Below are positions 8,081 through 17,718 of a stretch of DNA of 64,000 nucleotides, in pieces. The stretch spans positions 1,798,001 to 1,862,000 of the forward strand of contig NZ_AP027141.1 in NCBI RefSeq assembly GCF_027943945.1, given 5' to 3'. The translations under genes and the position numbers were made by a program. The DNA comes from Microbacterium terricola (lineage in GTDB: Bacteria > Actinomycetota > Actinomycetes > Actinomycetales > Microbacteriaceae). The notes below the pieces were generated by a model that was not told the DNA's origin, ran no database searches, and saw only the letters and a list, made by a program, of their open reading frames with translations. The stretch's first letter is position 1. Each line of letters opens with the position of its first letter.

Positions 8081-10996
8081 CTAGGCGAAGGCCTCCACGG
8101 GCGGGCAGGCGCACACGAGGTTGCGGTCGCCCCAGGCGTTGTCGATGCGGCGCACCGGCGGCCAGTACTTCGACCGCACCTGCGCGGGCACCGGGTACAC
8201 GGCGACCTCGCGGGAGTACGGATGCTGCCACTCCCCCACCACGACGGCCTGCGCCGTGTGCGGGGCGTTGACGAGCGGGTTGTCGTCGGCCGGCCACTGG
8301 CCCGCCGCAACGGCCAGGGCCTCCGCCTTGATCGCGATCATCGCCTCGATGAACCGCTCGATCTCGCCCAGGTCCTCCGACTCGGTCGGCTCGATCATGA
8401 GCGTCCCGGCGACCGGGAAGGACATCGTCGGCGCGTGGAAGCCGTAGTCGATCAGGCGCTTCGCGACGTCGTCGACCGTCACGCCGGTCTCCTCGCGGAG
8501 CGGGCGCAGATCGAGGATGCACTCGTGCGCGACCAGGCCGGACTCCCCCGCATACAGCACCGGGTAGTGCTCCGACAGCCGCGCGGCGATGTAGTTGGCC
8601 GACAGCACAGCGGCGGCGGTCGCGGCGCGCAGGCCCTCGGCGCCCATCATCCGCACGTACGCCCACGAGATGGGCAGGATCGACGCGGATCCGTACGGCG
8701 CCGCCGAGATCGGCCCGCCCTCGAAGACGCCGCCCGCATGGTCGGCGCGCTGCGCGAGCGGGTGCGAGGGCAGGTAGGGCGCGAGGTGCGCCTTCGCCGC
8801 CACCGGACCGACACCGGGTCCGCCGCCGCCGTGCGGGATCGCGAACGTCTTGTGCAGGTTCAGGTGCGACACGTCGCCGCCGAGGTCGCCGAAGCGGGCG
8901 TACCCGAGCAGGGCGTTGAGGTTCGCGCCGTCGACGTACACCTGCCCGCCCGCGTCGTGCACCGCCTGCGTGATGTCGAGCACGTCCTGCTCGTACACGC
9001 CGTGCGTCGACGGGTAGGTGATCATCAGTGCCGCGAGACGGTCGGCGTGCGCCGCCACCTTCGCGCGCAGGTCGTCGAGGTCGACGTTGCCCGCCTCGTC
9101 GCACGCGACGACGACGACCGACATGCCGGCGAGCACCGCCGACGCCGCGTTCGTGCCGTGCGCGGACGACGGGATGAGGCACACGGTGCGCTCGACGTCT
9201 CCGTTGGCCAGGTGGTAGCCGCGGATCGCGAGCAGACCCGCCAGCTCGCCCTGCGAACCCGCGTTGGGCTGAAGCGAGACGGCGTCGTACCCGGTCACCT
9301 CGGCCAGCCAGACCTCGAGCTGCTCGATCATCGCGAGGTAGCCGCGCACGTCGGCCTCGGGGGCGAACGGGTGCACGCGGGAGAATTCGGGCCACGACAC
9401 GGCCGCCATCTCGGTCGCCGCGTTCAGCTTCATCGTGCAGGAGCCGAGCGGGATCATGCCGCGGTCGAGCGCGTAGTCGCGGTCGGCGAGCGTCTTCAGG
9501 TACCGCATCATGGCGGTCTCGGACCGGTGCGTGTTGAAGACCGGATGCTGCAGGTACGCGTCACGGCGCAGCAGCGCCTCCGGCACCCCGGCCAGGGCGG
9601 TCGCGTCGGCGAACGGCACGGCGCGCTCGCCCTGCTCGCCCCCTCCGACGAACTCGCCCTCGGGCAGCCCGAACGCCCAGGCGACCGCGGCCAGGTCGTC
9701 GGCGGTCGTGGTCTCGTCGACCGACACCCCCACGGTGGCCTCGTCCACGAGGTGCAGCTGGTAGCCGCGCGCCCGCGCCCGCTCCACGACGCGTGCCGCC
9801 GAGCCGGGCACGCTGACGCGCAGGGTGTCGAAGAACGCGTCCGACGCGAGTCGCAGGTCGTACGAGCGCAGCCGCTCCGCGAGCGCCTCGGCCTTGCGGG
9901 CGACGTCCGTCGCGATCTGCCGGAGACCGGCGGGGCCGTGGTAGACGGCGTACATCGACGCCATCACCGCCAGCAGCACCTGGGCGGTGCAGATGTTCGA
10001 GGTCGCCTTCTCACGACGGATGTGCTGCTCACGGGTCTGCAGGGACAGGCGGTAGGCCGGGTGGCCCGATGCGTCCTGGGAGACGCCGACGAGACGTCCG
10101 GGCAGCTGGCGCTCGAGCCCGGCGCGCACGGCCATGTAGCCGGCGTGGGGTCCGCCGAAGCCCAGCGGGACGCCGAAGCGCTGCGTCGTGCCGACGGCGA
10201 CGTCCGCACCGAGGGATGCGGGCGAGCGCAGGAGGGTGAGCGCGAGCAGGTCGGCGGCGACGACGACGAGCCCGCCCGCGGCGTGCACTGCCTCGGCGAC
10301 CTCGGAGAAGTCCCAGACCCGGCCGGATGCGCCGGGGTACTGGACGAACGCGCCGAACACGTCGATGTCGACCGGCGGGGGCGACATGTCGAACGGCGTG
10401 AAGTGCAGCTCGATCCCGAGCGCAGCGGCGCGGTGCTCGAGCAGCGCCTTCGTCTGCGGCAGGGTGTCCGCATCGACGAGGAACGTGTTCGACGCGGACT
10501 TCGACGCGCGGCGGGCCACCAGCATCCCCTCGACGACGGCCGTGGCCTCATCGAGCATGGAGGCGTTCGCGGTGGCGAGACCGGTGAGGTCGGTGACCAT
10601 GGTCTGGAAGTTGATCAGCGCCTCGAGGCGGCCCTGCGAGATCTCCGGCTGGTACGGCGTGTACGCGGTGTACCAGGACGGGTTCTCAAGGACGTTGCGG
10701 GCGATCACCGACGGCGTGAAGGTGTCGTAGTAGCCCAGTCCGATCATCGGGCGGGCCGTGCGGTTCTGCGAGGCGAGAGCGCGCAGCTCCGCCAGGGCCT
10801 CCGCCTCGGTCGCGGCCGGCGGGATGTCGCTCGTGTCGCGCGGCGCGACATGGATCGAGGCCGGCACGGCGGTGCGCAGCAGGGCATCGACGCTGTCGTA
10901 GCCGAGCGCGTTGAGCATGATCCGCTGGGCGTCGGCGTCGACGCCGATGTGCCGCCCGGCGAACCCGTCGGCGAGTCCGGGGGTCGAGGTCGTCAC
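8081..10996 (-). CDS. gcvP: Glycine dehydrogenase (decarboxylating), P protein of the glycine cleavage system
   Basis: PLP enzyme that decarboxylates glycine and transfers the aminomethyl group to the lipoyl arm of GcvH. It is 971 aa, normal for the single-chain form. The N-terminal half has the GFAGRHIG start and the [11 protein letters not shown] motif. The C-terminal half carries the PLP-binding lysine in NLHKTF (K716), followed by the glycine-rich loop [11 protein letters not shown], and the [12 protein letters not shown] motif. The start is the GTG at 10996; it overlaps the gcvH stop (GTGA), so translation is coupled. It is the last gene of gcvT-gcvH-gcvP. The long antisense open frame across this gene is a GC-driven shadow. 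Confidence 0.98.
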   Translation of the reverse strand: MTTSTPGLADGFAGRHIGVDADAQRIMLNALGYDSVDALLRTAVPASIHVAPRDTSDIPPAATEAEALAELRALASQNRTARPMIGLGYYDTFTPSVIARNVLENPSWYTAYTPYQPEISQGRLEALINFQTMVTDLTGLATANASMLDEATAVVEGMLVARRASKSASNTFLVDADTLPQTKALLEHRAAALGIELHFTPFDMSPPPVDIDVFGAFVQYPGASGRVWDFSEVAEAVHAAGGLVVVAADLLALTLLRSPASLGADVAVGTTQRFGVPLGFGGPHAGYMAVRAGLERQLPGRLVGVSQDASGHPAYRLSLQTREQHIRREKATSNICTAQVLLAVMASMYAVYHGPAGLRQIATDVARKAEALAERLRSYDLRLASDAFFDTLRVSVPGSAARVVERARARGYQLHLVDEATVGVSVDETTTADDLAAVAWAFGLPEGEFVGGGEQGERAVPFADATALAGVPEALLRRDAYLQHPVFNTHRSETAMMRYLKTLADRDYALDRGMIPLGSCTMKLNAATEMAAVSWPEFSRVHPFAPEADVRGYLAMIEQLEVWLAEVTGYDAVSLQPNAGSQGELAGLLAIRGYHLANGDVERTVCLIPSSAHGTNAASAVLAGMSVVVVACDEAGNVDLDDLRAKVAAHADRLAALMITYPSTHGVYEQDVLDITQAVHDAGGQVYVDGANLNALLGYARFGDLGGDVSHLNLHKTFAIPHGGGGPGVGPVAAKAHLAPYLPSHPLAQRADHAGGVFEGGPISAAPYGSASILPISWAYVRMMGAEGLRAATAAAVLSANYIAARLSEHYPVLYAGESGLVAHECILDLRPLREETGVTVDDVAKRLIDYGFHAPTMSFPVAGTLMIEPTESEDLGEIERFIEAMIAIKAEALAVAAGQWPADDNPLVNAPHTAQAVVVGEWQHPYSREVAVYPVPAQVRSKYWPPVRRIDNAWGDRNLVCACPPVEAFA

Positions 10997-11376
10997 GCGT
11001 CGCCGCCGGTGAGCGCCTCGTAGGCGGCACGGTCGAGGAGGCCGGCCACCGCATCGGCGTCGGCCTCGACCTTGATCAGCCAGCCATCTCCGAAGGCGTC
11101 CGAGTTCACCAGCGAGGGGTCGTCGACGACGGCGTCGTTGACCTCGACCACGGTGCCGGCGACGGGCGCGTAGAGCTCGCCGACCGACTTGGTCGACTCG
11201 ATCTCGCCGCAGACCTGATCTGCGGTGAGCGCGGTGCCGACGGCGGGGAGGTCGACGTACACGACATCGCCGAGCTTGTCGGCCGCGTAGTCGGTGATGC
11301 CGATCGTGGCCACCGAGCCGGAGAGGGCGACCCACTCGTGCTCGGCGGTGTACTTGAGGCTGGTCAGGTCGGTCAT
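10993..11376 (-). CDS. gcvH: Glycine cleavage system H protein
   Basis: Lipoyl carrier protein that shuttles the aminomethyl group between GcvP, GcvT and lipoamide dehydrogenase (127 aa, usual length). The lipoylated lysine is K63 in the motif [15 protein letters not shown]. The N terminus (KYTAEHEW) is canonical. The ATG at 11376 overlaps the gcvT stop by ATGA, and its own stop overlaps the gcvP start, so all three genes are translationally linked. No lipoamide dehydrogenase or lipoylation gene lies in this window. Confidence 0.98.
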   Translation of the reverse strand: MTDLTSLKYTAEHEWVALSGSVATIGITDYAADKLGDVVYVDLPAVGTALTADQVCGEIESTKSVGELYAPVAGTVVEVNDAVVDDPSLVNSDAFGDGWLIKVEADADAVAGLLDRAAYEALTGGDA

Positions 11377-12509
11377 GTGGTCCTCCGGTAGAAAGGCAGG
11401 GCGGTGACGGTCGCGGGGATTCGCGTCCCCCGCACGTCGATGGCGAGTTCGGTTCCTGGGGTGCTGACGGCCGGCGAGACGAACGCCATGGCGATGGGAT
11501 GCTGCAGCGTCGGGCTGAGCGCCCCGCTGGTGATCTCGCCCACCGCCGTGCCGTCGGCGTCGAGCACGGCGTAGCCGGCGCGGCCCGCGCGCTTGCCGGC
11601 GCTCACCAGCCCGACGAGCACGGGAGCATCGGCGGCGATGACGCTCTCGAGTGCGGCGCGGCCGACGAAGTCGGCCTCCTTCGTCCTCAGCGGGACGACG
11701 CGGCCCAGGCCCGCCTGGGCGGGGATCACGTCGAGCGAGAGCTCGTGGCCGTACAGCGGCATGCCCGCTTCGAGGCGCAGCGTGTCGCGCGAGGCGAGGC
11801 CTGCGGGAGTGAGCCCGAACGGCTCCCCCGCGGCCAGGACGGCATCCCACAGCGTGCCGACGTCGGCCGCGTCGACGCTGATCTCGAAGCCGTCCTCGCC
11901 CGTGTAGCCGGTGCGGCTGACGAGCACGGCGCCGCCGCCGAAGCGCATGCCCATGGCGGTGTAGTACGGGAGCGATTCGAGCGTGTGGCCCATCGCGAGG
12001 TCGTCGTCGTGGTCGAGGCCCTCGACGGCCTCGAGGATCTCGCGTGCGCGTGGACCCTGCACCGCGATGAGCGCGTCGTCGAGCTCGACGAGCACGGCGT
12101 CGAAACCGTCGATCCGCTCCGTGAGCGCCTCGCGCACGGCGTCGCGGTTGCCGGCGTTCGCGACGATGAGGAACTGGTCCTCGGCGTTGCGGGTCACGAT
12201 GAGGTCGTCGATGATCCCGCCGCTCGGGGCGAGGATCATCGTGTACTTCGCCTTGGAGAGCGCGAGCTTCGACGGATCGAAGGCGAGCGCGTAGGCGAGG
12301 AACGCCTCGCGGTCGGGGCCGGCGACCCCGAACTGCGCCATGTGCGAGATGTCGAAGAGACCGGCGGAGGTGCGCACGGCGTGGTGCTCCGCCAGGTCGG
12401 AGGTGTACCGCACCGGCATCATCCAGCCGCCGAAGTCGGTGAACGAGGCGCCGAGCGCCTCGTGGCGAGCGCGCAGCGGCGTCTCGCGCGGCGGAGTGGG
12501 ATCGGACAT
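11373..12509 (-). CDS. gcvT: Glycine cleavage system T protein (aminomethyltransferase)
   Basis: Transfers the one-carbon unit from aminomethyl-GcvH to tetrahydrofolate, releasing ammonia (378 aa). Family features seen include [10 protein letters not shown] near the N terminus, DISHM, and [13 protein letters not shown] with the folate-contacting region. The start is the ATG at 12509, with GGGAG eight bases upstream. A longer in-frame start would lie inside the riboswitch and is rejected. It is the first gene of the gcvTHP operon. Its ribosome site lies in a sequence (GAGAACTC on the - strand, 12510-12517) that can pair with the riboswitch 3' flank, which suggests control at translation. Confidence 0.97.
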   Translation of the reverse strand: MSDPTPPRETPLRARHEALGASFTDFGGWMMPVRYTSDLAEHHAVRTSAGLFDISHMAQFGVAGPDREAFLAYALAFDPSKLALSKAKYTMILAPSGGIIDDLIVTRNAEDQFLIVANAGNRDAVREALTERIDGFDAVLVELDDALIAVQGPRAREILEAVEGLDHDDDLAMGHTLESLPYYTAMGMRFGGGAVLVSRTGYTGEDGFEISVDAADVGTLWDAVLAAGEPFGLTPAGLASRDTLRLEAGMPLYGHELSLDVIPAQAGLGRVVPLRTKEADFVGRAALESVIAADAPVLVGLVSAGKRAGRAGYAVLDADGTAVGEITSGALSPTLQHPIAMAFVSPAVSTPGTELAIDVRGTRIPATVTALPFYRRTT

Positions 12510-12544
12510 GAGTTCTCCCGGATCGGCAGGCAGACGCCGGACGG

Positions 12545-12745
12545 CGCCTGAGAACTCCCCCTCTGTCATGAGCCTGAGAGTTTCGCGGGGATGCAGCATC
12601 CCGCTTTCACCGTCGGCGGATACCGGGCAGCCGGGATCGCTCTTCAGAGTGGCCGGGTCTTCGCGGTACGCGTTACCTGAGAGATTGGCGGGGAGGCTTG
12701 CTCCTTCGGTGCCCGGGGCGGTGCCCGGAGCTCTCCCGCGAAGAT
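12545..12745 (-). promoter_or_regulatory. Tandem glycine riboswitch
   Basis: Read on the - strand, two glycine aptamers follow each other. The first has GGGAGAG (12731-12737), the core ACCGAAGGAGCAA and AATCTCTCAGGTA. The second has ACTCTGAAGAG, a GACGGTGAAAGC core and AAACTCTCAGGCTCATGACAG. These match the known glycine riboswitch consensus. After the second aptamer, GAGTTCTC (12550-12557) is perfectly complementary to GAGAACTC next to the gcvT start (12510-12517). This gives a plausible expression platform that hides the ribosome site. Glycine is expected to raise gcvTHP expression. Confidence 0.93.
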
Positions 12746-12775
12746 CGTGTGGCCCGATGTTCGATTTGCGGTCTC

Positions 12776-12781
12776 AGCATA
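12776..12781 (-). promoter_or_regulatory. Candidate -10 box for the glycine cleavage operon
   Basis: TATGCT on the - strand lies about 30 bases before the first riboswitch aptamer, just past the stop of the MarP-like gene. The -35 region (ACCGGC) is weak, so this is a tentative call. Confidence 0.35.
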
Positions 12782-12795
12782 CCGGCCGGTGACCC

Positions 12796-13986
12796 TCAGC
12801 CGGTGCAGGCTCCGGTCGACACAGATCGGTCGAGTGAGGTGGCCTGCGCGGCGACCGGAGCGAGCTCCGCCATGGTCATGGCGTACCCGAGGTTCTCGTC
12901 GCTGTCGGACCGCGCGAACACGACCCCGGCGACGACGCCGTCGCCGGTGAGCAGAGGTCCGCCGGAGTTGCCCGGCTGGACCGTCGCGGCGAGCGCGTAG
13001 ATGTCGCGCAGCGCCGTCGACTCGTCGTAGATGTCCGGGATGGGCGCGCTCCCCTCGGAGAGCACCTCGGCGCCGACCATGGTGAACGGGCCACCGTAGG
13101 GGTACCCCTGCACCGCGCCGGTGGCGCCGCTGTCGATGGTGGGGCCGAGGGGCAGGGGCGATGCGCCGAGGTCGTCGACCGCGATGACGGCGAGGTCGTC
13201 GATCGGGTCGAAGTACACGATCCGGCCTTCCCGCGCGCTCGTCCCCGGCAGCTCCACGAGGGGCGTGGCCACTCCGGCCACGACGTGCGCGTTCGTGACG
13301 AGGCGGTCCGTCGCGATGACGAAGCCGGTGCCGCTGGAGCTGGTGCCGCACGAGTACGCGGTGCCGGAGATGCGGGCGACGGATGCTGCGGCCAGCGCGA
13401 GCTCTGGGACGTCCAGGTCGACGCTGGGGGCGATCGCCGCGCCGCCGAGCCCGCCGAGGCCGCCGAGGCCGAACAGGTCATCGAGACGGGGCAGTCCGTC
13501 GACCATGACGGAGGCGCGGAGCCGGGCGAGCGTCTCGGACACCGGCGGCGGGGTGAGCCGGTCGATCGTGCGCAGCACTTGGGAGGACCCCACCGCGGCC
13601 GAGACGCCGGGGGCGCCGGTGGCGACGAGGCTCGAGGCGGCCAGCGACAGCGCGAGGGCGGCCACGACGACGCTCACGACACCGCCCAGCAGCCGGTCGA
13701 GGCCACGCAGAGGTGTGCGGTCGACCCCGCGGCGCAGGGCGGCCCCGATGGCCCCGCCGATCGCCGCTCCGCCGAGCACGAGCACGACCGCGACCAGCAG
13801 CACGACGGGCATGCGCCACTCGAGCCAGGGCCAGGCGTCGTTGACGACCGGAACGAGCCAGAACGCCGCCGCGCCGCCGGCGACGAGGCCGATGAGCGAG
13901 CCGGCGCTCGCGAGCAGGCCGCGCTGGACGCCGATCAGCAGGGCGATGCCGAGGACGGCGAGCAGCACGATGTCGACGACGAGCAC
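12796..13986 (-). CDS. MarP-like membrane-anchored periplasmic serine protease (CvpA-type N terminus, trypsin-like domain)
   Basis: Serine protease on the outer face of the membrane (396 aa), with the architecture of mycobacterial MarP: about four membrane helices in residues 1-125, then a chymotrypsin-fold domain. The catalytic triad is readable as H234 (TNAHVV), D264 (DPIDDLAV) and S341 (QPGNSGGPLL). Two cysteines near residues 213 and 394 could form a disulphide, as in MarP. In mycobacteria MarP supports acid and oxidative stress survival; that role here is inferred. The start is the GTG at 13986, with GGAGGA five bases upstream. The gcv promoter and riboswitch begin just beyond its stop. 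Confidence 0.9.
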   Translation of the reverse strand: MLVVDIVLLAVLGIALLIGVQRGLLASAGSLIGLVAGGAAAFWLVPVVNDAWPWLEWRMPVVLLVAVVLVLGGAAIGGAIGAALRRGVDRTPLRGLDRLLGGVVSVVVAALALSLAASSLVATGAPGVSAAVGSSQVLRTIDRLTPPPVSETLARLRASVMVDGLPRLDDLFGLGGLGGLGGAAIAPSVDLDVPELALAAASVARISGTAYSCGTSSSGTGFVIATDRLVTNAHVVAGVATPLVELPGTSAREGRIVYFDPIDDLAVIAVDDLGASPLPLGPTIDSGATGAVQGYPYGGPFTMVGAEVLSEGSAPIPDIYDESTALRDIYALAATVQPGNSGGPLLTGDGVVAGVVFARSDSDENLGYAMTMAELAPVAAQATSLDRSVSTGACTG

Positions 13987-14051
13987 GGGTTCCTCCAGGG
14001 GCTGGGCCTCCAGCGTACGCAGGGAGCCTGTGCACTTCCCCACGCACCCGT

Positions 14052-14093
14052 TTGCACTTCAGGTCAAGGGGACTCTAAGATGTCCTTTGGAGG
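14052..14093 (+). promoter_or_regulatory. Promoter and candidate NrtR operator of the NAD operon
   Basis: TTGCAC (14052-14057), an 18-base spacer and TAAGAT (14076-14081) form a good vegetative promoter. An imperfect dyad, CAAGGGGAC-(8)-GTCCTTTGG, overlaps the -10 box, where a repressor would block polymerase. GGAGG (14089-14093) is the ribosome site of nrtR. That the dyad is the NrtR site is inferred from position only. Confidence 0.6.
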
Positions 14094-14102
14094 CTTAGGG
14101 TC

Positions 14103-14816
14103 ATGGTGACACGAACAGCGGGACCGGACGTCGACACGACGCGCGTCGCCGTGTCGACGGTGATCTTCAGCCTGCGCCGCGATCCTGCGGACGATCGCCC
14201 GGCCGTCGTCATGCCGCTCGTCCGCCGCACGCGGGACCCCTACGAAGGTCTCTGGGCGCTCCCTGGCGGATGGCTCGACCTGTCCGAGAGCCTCGACACC
14301 GCAGCATCCCGCACCCTCGGCGAGACGACCGGACTCGCGCCGAGCTTCCTCGAGCAGCTGTACGCGTTCGGGGCGGTGGACCGCTCCCCCTCGCGTGTCG
14401 TCTCGATCGTCTACTGGGCCCTCGTCCGACCAGACGAGGCCGAGCGGGCCGCCGCCGAGGAGAACGTGGCCTGGTTCGACACGGCAGACCTGCCCTGCCT
14501 CGCCTTCGACCACCGCGAGATCGTCGACTACGCCCTGTGGCGACTGCGCAGCAAGGTCGGCTACAGCCGGATCGCGCACGGGCTCCTGGCCGACGAGTTC
14601 ACCCTCGCCGAGCTGCGGGAGGTCTACGAGGCGATCTACTCCCGACGCCTCGACCCCGCGAACTTCCGCCGGCAGGTCGAGAACTCGGGCACCCTCATCC
14701 CGACAGAACGCTTCCGCACGGGCAGCCATCGGCCGGCCCGCCTCTACCGCTACAACCGCGAAGTCGAGCTTGCCGACCGCGGCCCCCTCACGCACAGCGA
14801 ATCGAGCAGATCATGA
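14103..14816 (+). CDS. nrtR: NrtR-type Nudix-related transcriptional regulator of NAD biosynthesis
   Basis: A 237-residue regulator with an N-terminal Nudix fold (about residues 14-145) and a C-terminal winged helix (about 150-230, with FTLAELREVYEAIYSRRLDPANFRRQV). The Nudix box is degenerate: the pattern is LPGGWLDLSESL then RTLGETTGL, where the REXXEE glutamates needed for hydrolysis are not all kept. This fits a sensor of an NAD-related metabolite, such as ADP-ribose in the NrtR family, and not an enzyme. It is the first gene of nrtR-nadA-nadB-nadC-desulfurase. The ATG at 14103 has GGAGG nine bases upstream and its stop overlaps the nadA start (ATGA). Autoregulation is likely. Confidence 0.9.
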   Translation: MVTRTAGPDVDTTRVAVSTVIFSLRRDPADDRPAVVMPLVRRTRDPYEGLWALPGGWLDLSESLDTAASRTLGETTGLAPSFLEQLYAFGAVDRSPSRVVSIVYWALVRPDEAERAAAEENVAWFDTADLPCLAFDHREIVDYALWRLRSKVGYSRIAHGLLADEFTLAELREVYEAIYSRRLDPANFRRQVENSGTLIPTERFRTGSHRPARLYRYNREVELADRGPLTHSESSRS

Positions 14817-16126
14817 GCACGACGCCCCTCACTCTCGGTCCCCGGCCCACCGACCCGTCCGTCGATCACGAGATCCAGTCGATCGTCGCCGGCGCCTCGA
14901 CCGCGGAGACCTGCAACACCGACCTCGCCTCGGGTCCGTGGAACTTCGACATCCGCCCCGGCTACGGTCCCGGCGCCTCGATGGGCGACGTCATCCCGAC
15001 CGGCGCGCCCCGCCAGGGCGAGCTGCCCGCCGAGTACCGCACCGCATCCGATGACGAGCTGCACGCGCGCATCCGCGCCGCCAAGGCGACTCTCGGCGAG
15101 CGCGTCGTGATCCTCGGACACTTCTACCAGCGCGAGGAGGTGGTCGCCCACGCCGACTACCTGGGCGACTCGTTCCAGCTCGCCAACGCCGCCCTCGAGC
15201 ACCCAGAGGCCGAGGCCATCGTCTTCTGCGGCGTGCACTTCATGGCCGAGACGGCCGATCTGCTCTCGCGCCCCGAGCAGGCCGTCATCCTGCCCAACCT
15301 CGCCGCCGGCTGCTCGATGGCCGACATGGCCGACATCGACCAGGTCGAGGAGTGCTGGGAGCAGCTGGAGGAGGTCTACGGCGACATGGCCGCGGTCGAC
15401 GCCGATGGCCTCGTGCCGGTCATCCCGGTCACCTACATGAACTCCTCCGCCGCGATCAAGGGCTTCGTCGGCCGCCACGGCGGCATCGTCTGCACATCCT
15501 CGAACGCCCGCACCGTGCTGGAGTGGGCCTTCGCGCGCGGGCGCCGGGTGCTGTTCTTCCCCGACCAGCACCTCGGCCGCAACACCGCGAAGGCGATGGG
15601 GGTGCCGCTCGCGCAGATGCCGATGTGGAACCCGCGCAAGCCTCTCGGCGGATCGGATGCGGGGACTCTCGCCGATGCGCGCGTCATCCTGTGGCACGGC
15701 TTCTGCTCGGTCCACCGCCGGTTCACGGTCGACCAGATCGCGAAGGCCCGCGCCGAGCACCCCGGCGTGCGCGTGATCGTGCACCCGGAGTGCCCGATGG
15801 AGGTCGTCGACGCCGCAGACGAGGCCGGGTCGACCGACTACATCCGCAAGGCCATCGCCGCGGCGACCGAGCCGACCACATTCGCCGTCGGCACCGAGAT
15901 CAACCTCGTGCAGCGCCTGGCGGCCGAGTACCCGCAGCACGAGATCTTCTGCCTCGACCCCGTGGTGTGCCCCTGCTCGACGATGTACCGGATCCACCCC
16001 GGCTACCTCGCCTGGGTGCTCGAGGCGCTCGTCGCCGGCACGGTCCTGAACCGCATCACGGTTCCGGCGGACGTCGCCGACCCCGCACGCCTCGCGCTCG
16101 AGCGGATGCTGGCGGCCCGGCCATGA
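14813..16126 (+). CDS. nadA: Quinolinate synthase
   Basis: Condenses iminoaspartate with dihydroxyacetone phosphate to quinolinate in de novo NAD synthesis. It requires a [4Fe-4S] cluster. At 437 aa it is the long actinobacterial type. Conserved stretches include GHFYQREEVV, FCGVHFMAET with a cluster cysteine, AAGCSMADMA, GTNxx-type NSSAAIKGF, HPECPMEV with a second cysteine, and the C-terminal VCPCSTMYRIHP. The ATG at 14813 overlaps the nrtR stop, and its own stop overlaps the nadB start (ATGA). The neighbouring cysteine desulfurase (18581-19735) probably supplies sulfur for its cluster. Confidence 0.97.
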   Translation: MSTTPLTLGPRPTDPSVDHEIQSIVAGASTAETCNTDLASGPWNFDIRPGYGPGASMGDVIPTGAPRQGELPAEYRTASDDELHARIRAAKATLGERVVILGHFYQREEVVAHADYLGDSFQLANAALEHPEAEAIVFCGVHFMAETADLLSRPEQAVILPNLAAGCSMADMADIDQVEECWEQLEEVYGDMAAVDADGLVPVIPVTYMNSSAAIKGFVGRHGGIVCTSSNARTVLEWAFARGRRVLFFPDQHLGRNTAKAMGVPLAQMPMWNPRKPLGGSDAGTLADARVILWHGFCSVHRRFTVDQIAKARAEHPGVRVIVHPECPMEVVDAADEAGSTDYIRKAIAAATEPTTFAVGTEINLVQRLAAEYPQHEIFCLDPVVCPCSTMYRIHPGYLAWVLEALVAGTVLNRITVPADVADPARLALERMLAARP

Positions 16127-17718
16127 CGATTCACGTCGTCGTCGTCGGCAGCGGCATCGCCGGCCTCACCGCGGCCCTCCACGCGGTCGAGCACGGCGCC
16201 CGCGTCACGCTGGTGACGAAGGACGTGCTCGAGCACGCCAACACCCGCTACGCGCAGGGCGGCATCGCCGGCGTCATGTTCGACGACGATCGCGCCGAGG
16301 ACCACGTGCGCGACACGATGACCGCGGGCGCAGGGCTGAGCGACCCCGACGCGGTCCGCGTGCTGGTCGACGAGGGCCCCGCCCGCATCCGCGAGCTGGT
16401 CGCGCTCGGCGTCGCGTTCGACCGCGGCGACGACGGCGAGTTCGTGAAGGGCCTCGAGGCGGCGCACTCGTACCCGCGCATCCTGCACTCGGGCGGAGAC
16501 GCCACCGGCACCGCCATCGAGAAGGCGCTCGTGGCCCGGCTCCGCGCCAGCGCGGTGCGGGTGATCGAGCACGCGTTCCTCGTGGACCTGATCCTGGATG
16601 CCTCCGGCCGTACAGCGGGAGTCGAGCTCCTCGTCGGAGACCGGGATCGCGAGACCCTCGCCGCCGACGCCGTCGTGCTCGCCACCGGCGGGGCGGGCGA
16701 GCTCTACGCCCACAGCACGAACCCCTCCGTCGCCACCGGCGACGGCATCGCCGCGGCGCTGCGGGCCGGCGCCGTCGTGCGCGACCTCGAGTTCTTCCAG
16801 TTCCACCCCACCGTCCTCGCCGCCGGCGCATCGTTCCTCGTGTCAGAGGCCGTGCGCGGCGAGGGAGCGACGCTGATCGACGAGAACGGCCGCCGCTTCG
16901 CGTTCGACGCGCACCCGGACGGCGAGCTCGCGCCGCGCGACGTGGTGGCGCGGGCGATCGCCGCGCAGATGGAGCGGCAGGGCGGGCGCCCCGTCCTCCT
17001 GGACGCCACCGGTCTGCGGCCCACGGCCGAGGAGCGCAGCGCCTTCCTGGCGCGCCGGTTCCCCACGATCGACGCGGCCGTCCGCGAGCGCGGGCTGGAC
17101 TGGGCGCGCGAGCCCATCCCGGTCACGCCCGCCGCGCACTACCTGATGGGCGGCGTGGTCACCGATCTGCAGGGCCGCACCTCCGTGCCGGGGCTCTACG
17201 CCGTCGGCGAGGTCGCCTGCACCGGCGTCCACGGCGCCAACCGCCTCGCCTCCAACTCCCTGCTGGAGGGCGCGGTGTTCGGCGCCCGCGCGGGCGACGC
17301 GATCACAGCGGACGCCGCATCCGCGTCCTGGCCACGAGAAGCCGCCTTCCGCACGAGGAGCCGCGCGGAGCGCGGTGTCCCGCCCCAGAACGGGTTCGTC
17401 GCGCAGACGGAGCGGGATGCCGACGCCGGCCGCATCCCGTTCACCCGGGCTGCGCTGCAGCAGCTCATGTGGGAGCACGCAGGGCTCGTCCGCGACGGAG
17501 CCGGCCTCCGCCACGCCGCGTCGGTGATCGCCGCCTGGCGCGCGCAGGAGCGCGAGCCGCGCACCGAGGCCGCCCTCGAGGACGAGAACCTCCTGCTCGT
17601 CGCCGCTCATCTGGTGGCCGCGGCGGAGGCGCGCACCGATTCGGTCGGCGCCCACTTCCGCTCCGACACCGCTCCCGCGCCCGTCGCCACGCCCGCCCTC
17701 CAGCTCGGAGCCGCCTGA
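16123..17718 (+). CDS. nadB: L-aspartate oxidase
   Basis: FAD enzyme that oxidises L-aspartate to iminoaspartate, the substrate of NadA (531 aa). The N-terminal dinucleotide-binding motif is VVGSGIAGLTAALHA. The succinate dehydrogenase-like core has NTRYAQGGIAGV, HSGGDATGTAI, ATGGAGELYAHSTNP and FFQFHPT. The substrate-site stretch HYLMGGVVTD is followed by GEVACTGVHGANRLASNSLLEG. The gene is coupled to both neighbours: the start overlaps the nadA stop, and the TGA stop shares one base with the nadC ATG. All catalytic motifs appear intact. Confidence 0.97.
   Translation: MTIHVVVVGSGIAGLTAALHAVEHGARVTLVTKDVLEHANTRYAQGGIAGVMFDDDRAEDHVRDTMTAGAGLSDPDAVRVLVDEGPARIRELVALGVAFDRGDDGEFVKGLEAAHSYPRILHSGGDATGTAIEKALVARLRASAVRVIEHAFLVDLILDASGRTAGVELLVGDRDRETLAADAVVLATGGAGELYAHSTNPSVATGDGIAAALRAGAVVRDLEFFQFHPTVLAAGASFLVSEAVRGEGATLIDENGRRFAFDAHPDGELAPRDVVARAIAAQMERQGGRPVLLDATGLRPTAEERSAFLARRFPTIDAAVRERGLDWAREPIPVTPAAHYLMGGVVTDLQGRTSVPGLYAVGEVACTGVHGANRLASNSLLEGAVFGARAGDAITADAASASWPREAAFRTRSRAERGVPPQNGFVAQTERDADAGRIPFTRAALQQLMWEHAGLVRDGAGLRHAASVIAAWRAQEREPRTEAALEDENLLLVAAHLVAAAEARTDSVGAHFRSDTAPAPVATPALQLGAA

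Noticed and set aside
7877..11023. 1048-residue open frame on the + strand, and similar long antisense frames at 3217-4881, 5323-6987, 11499-12551, 1976-3541 and 62077-63633
   Set aside because: They lie opposite clear genes and have low-complexity Arg/His/Asp-rich translations with no domain. They follow from the GC-rich third positions of the true genes.
12547..12599. gcvT start at 12599, giving a 408-residue protein
   Set aside because: The extra N terminus would be translated from the glycine riboswitch. The ATG at 12509 has a ribosome site and gives the normal length.
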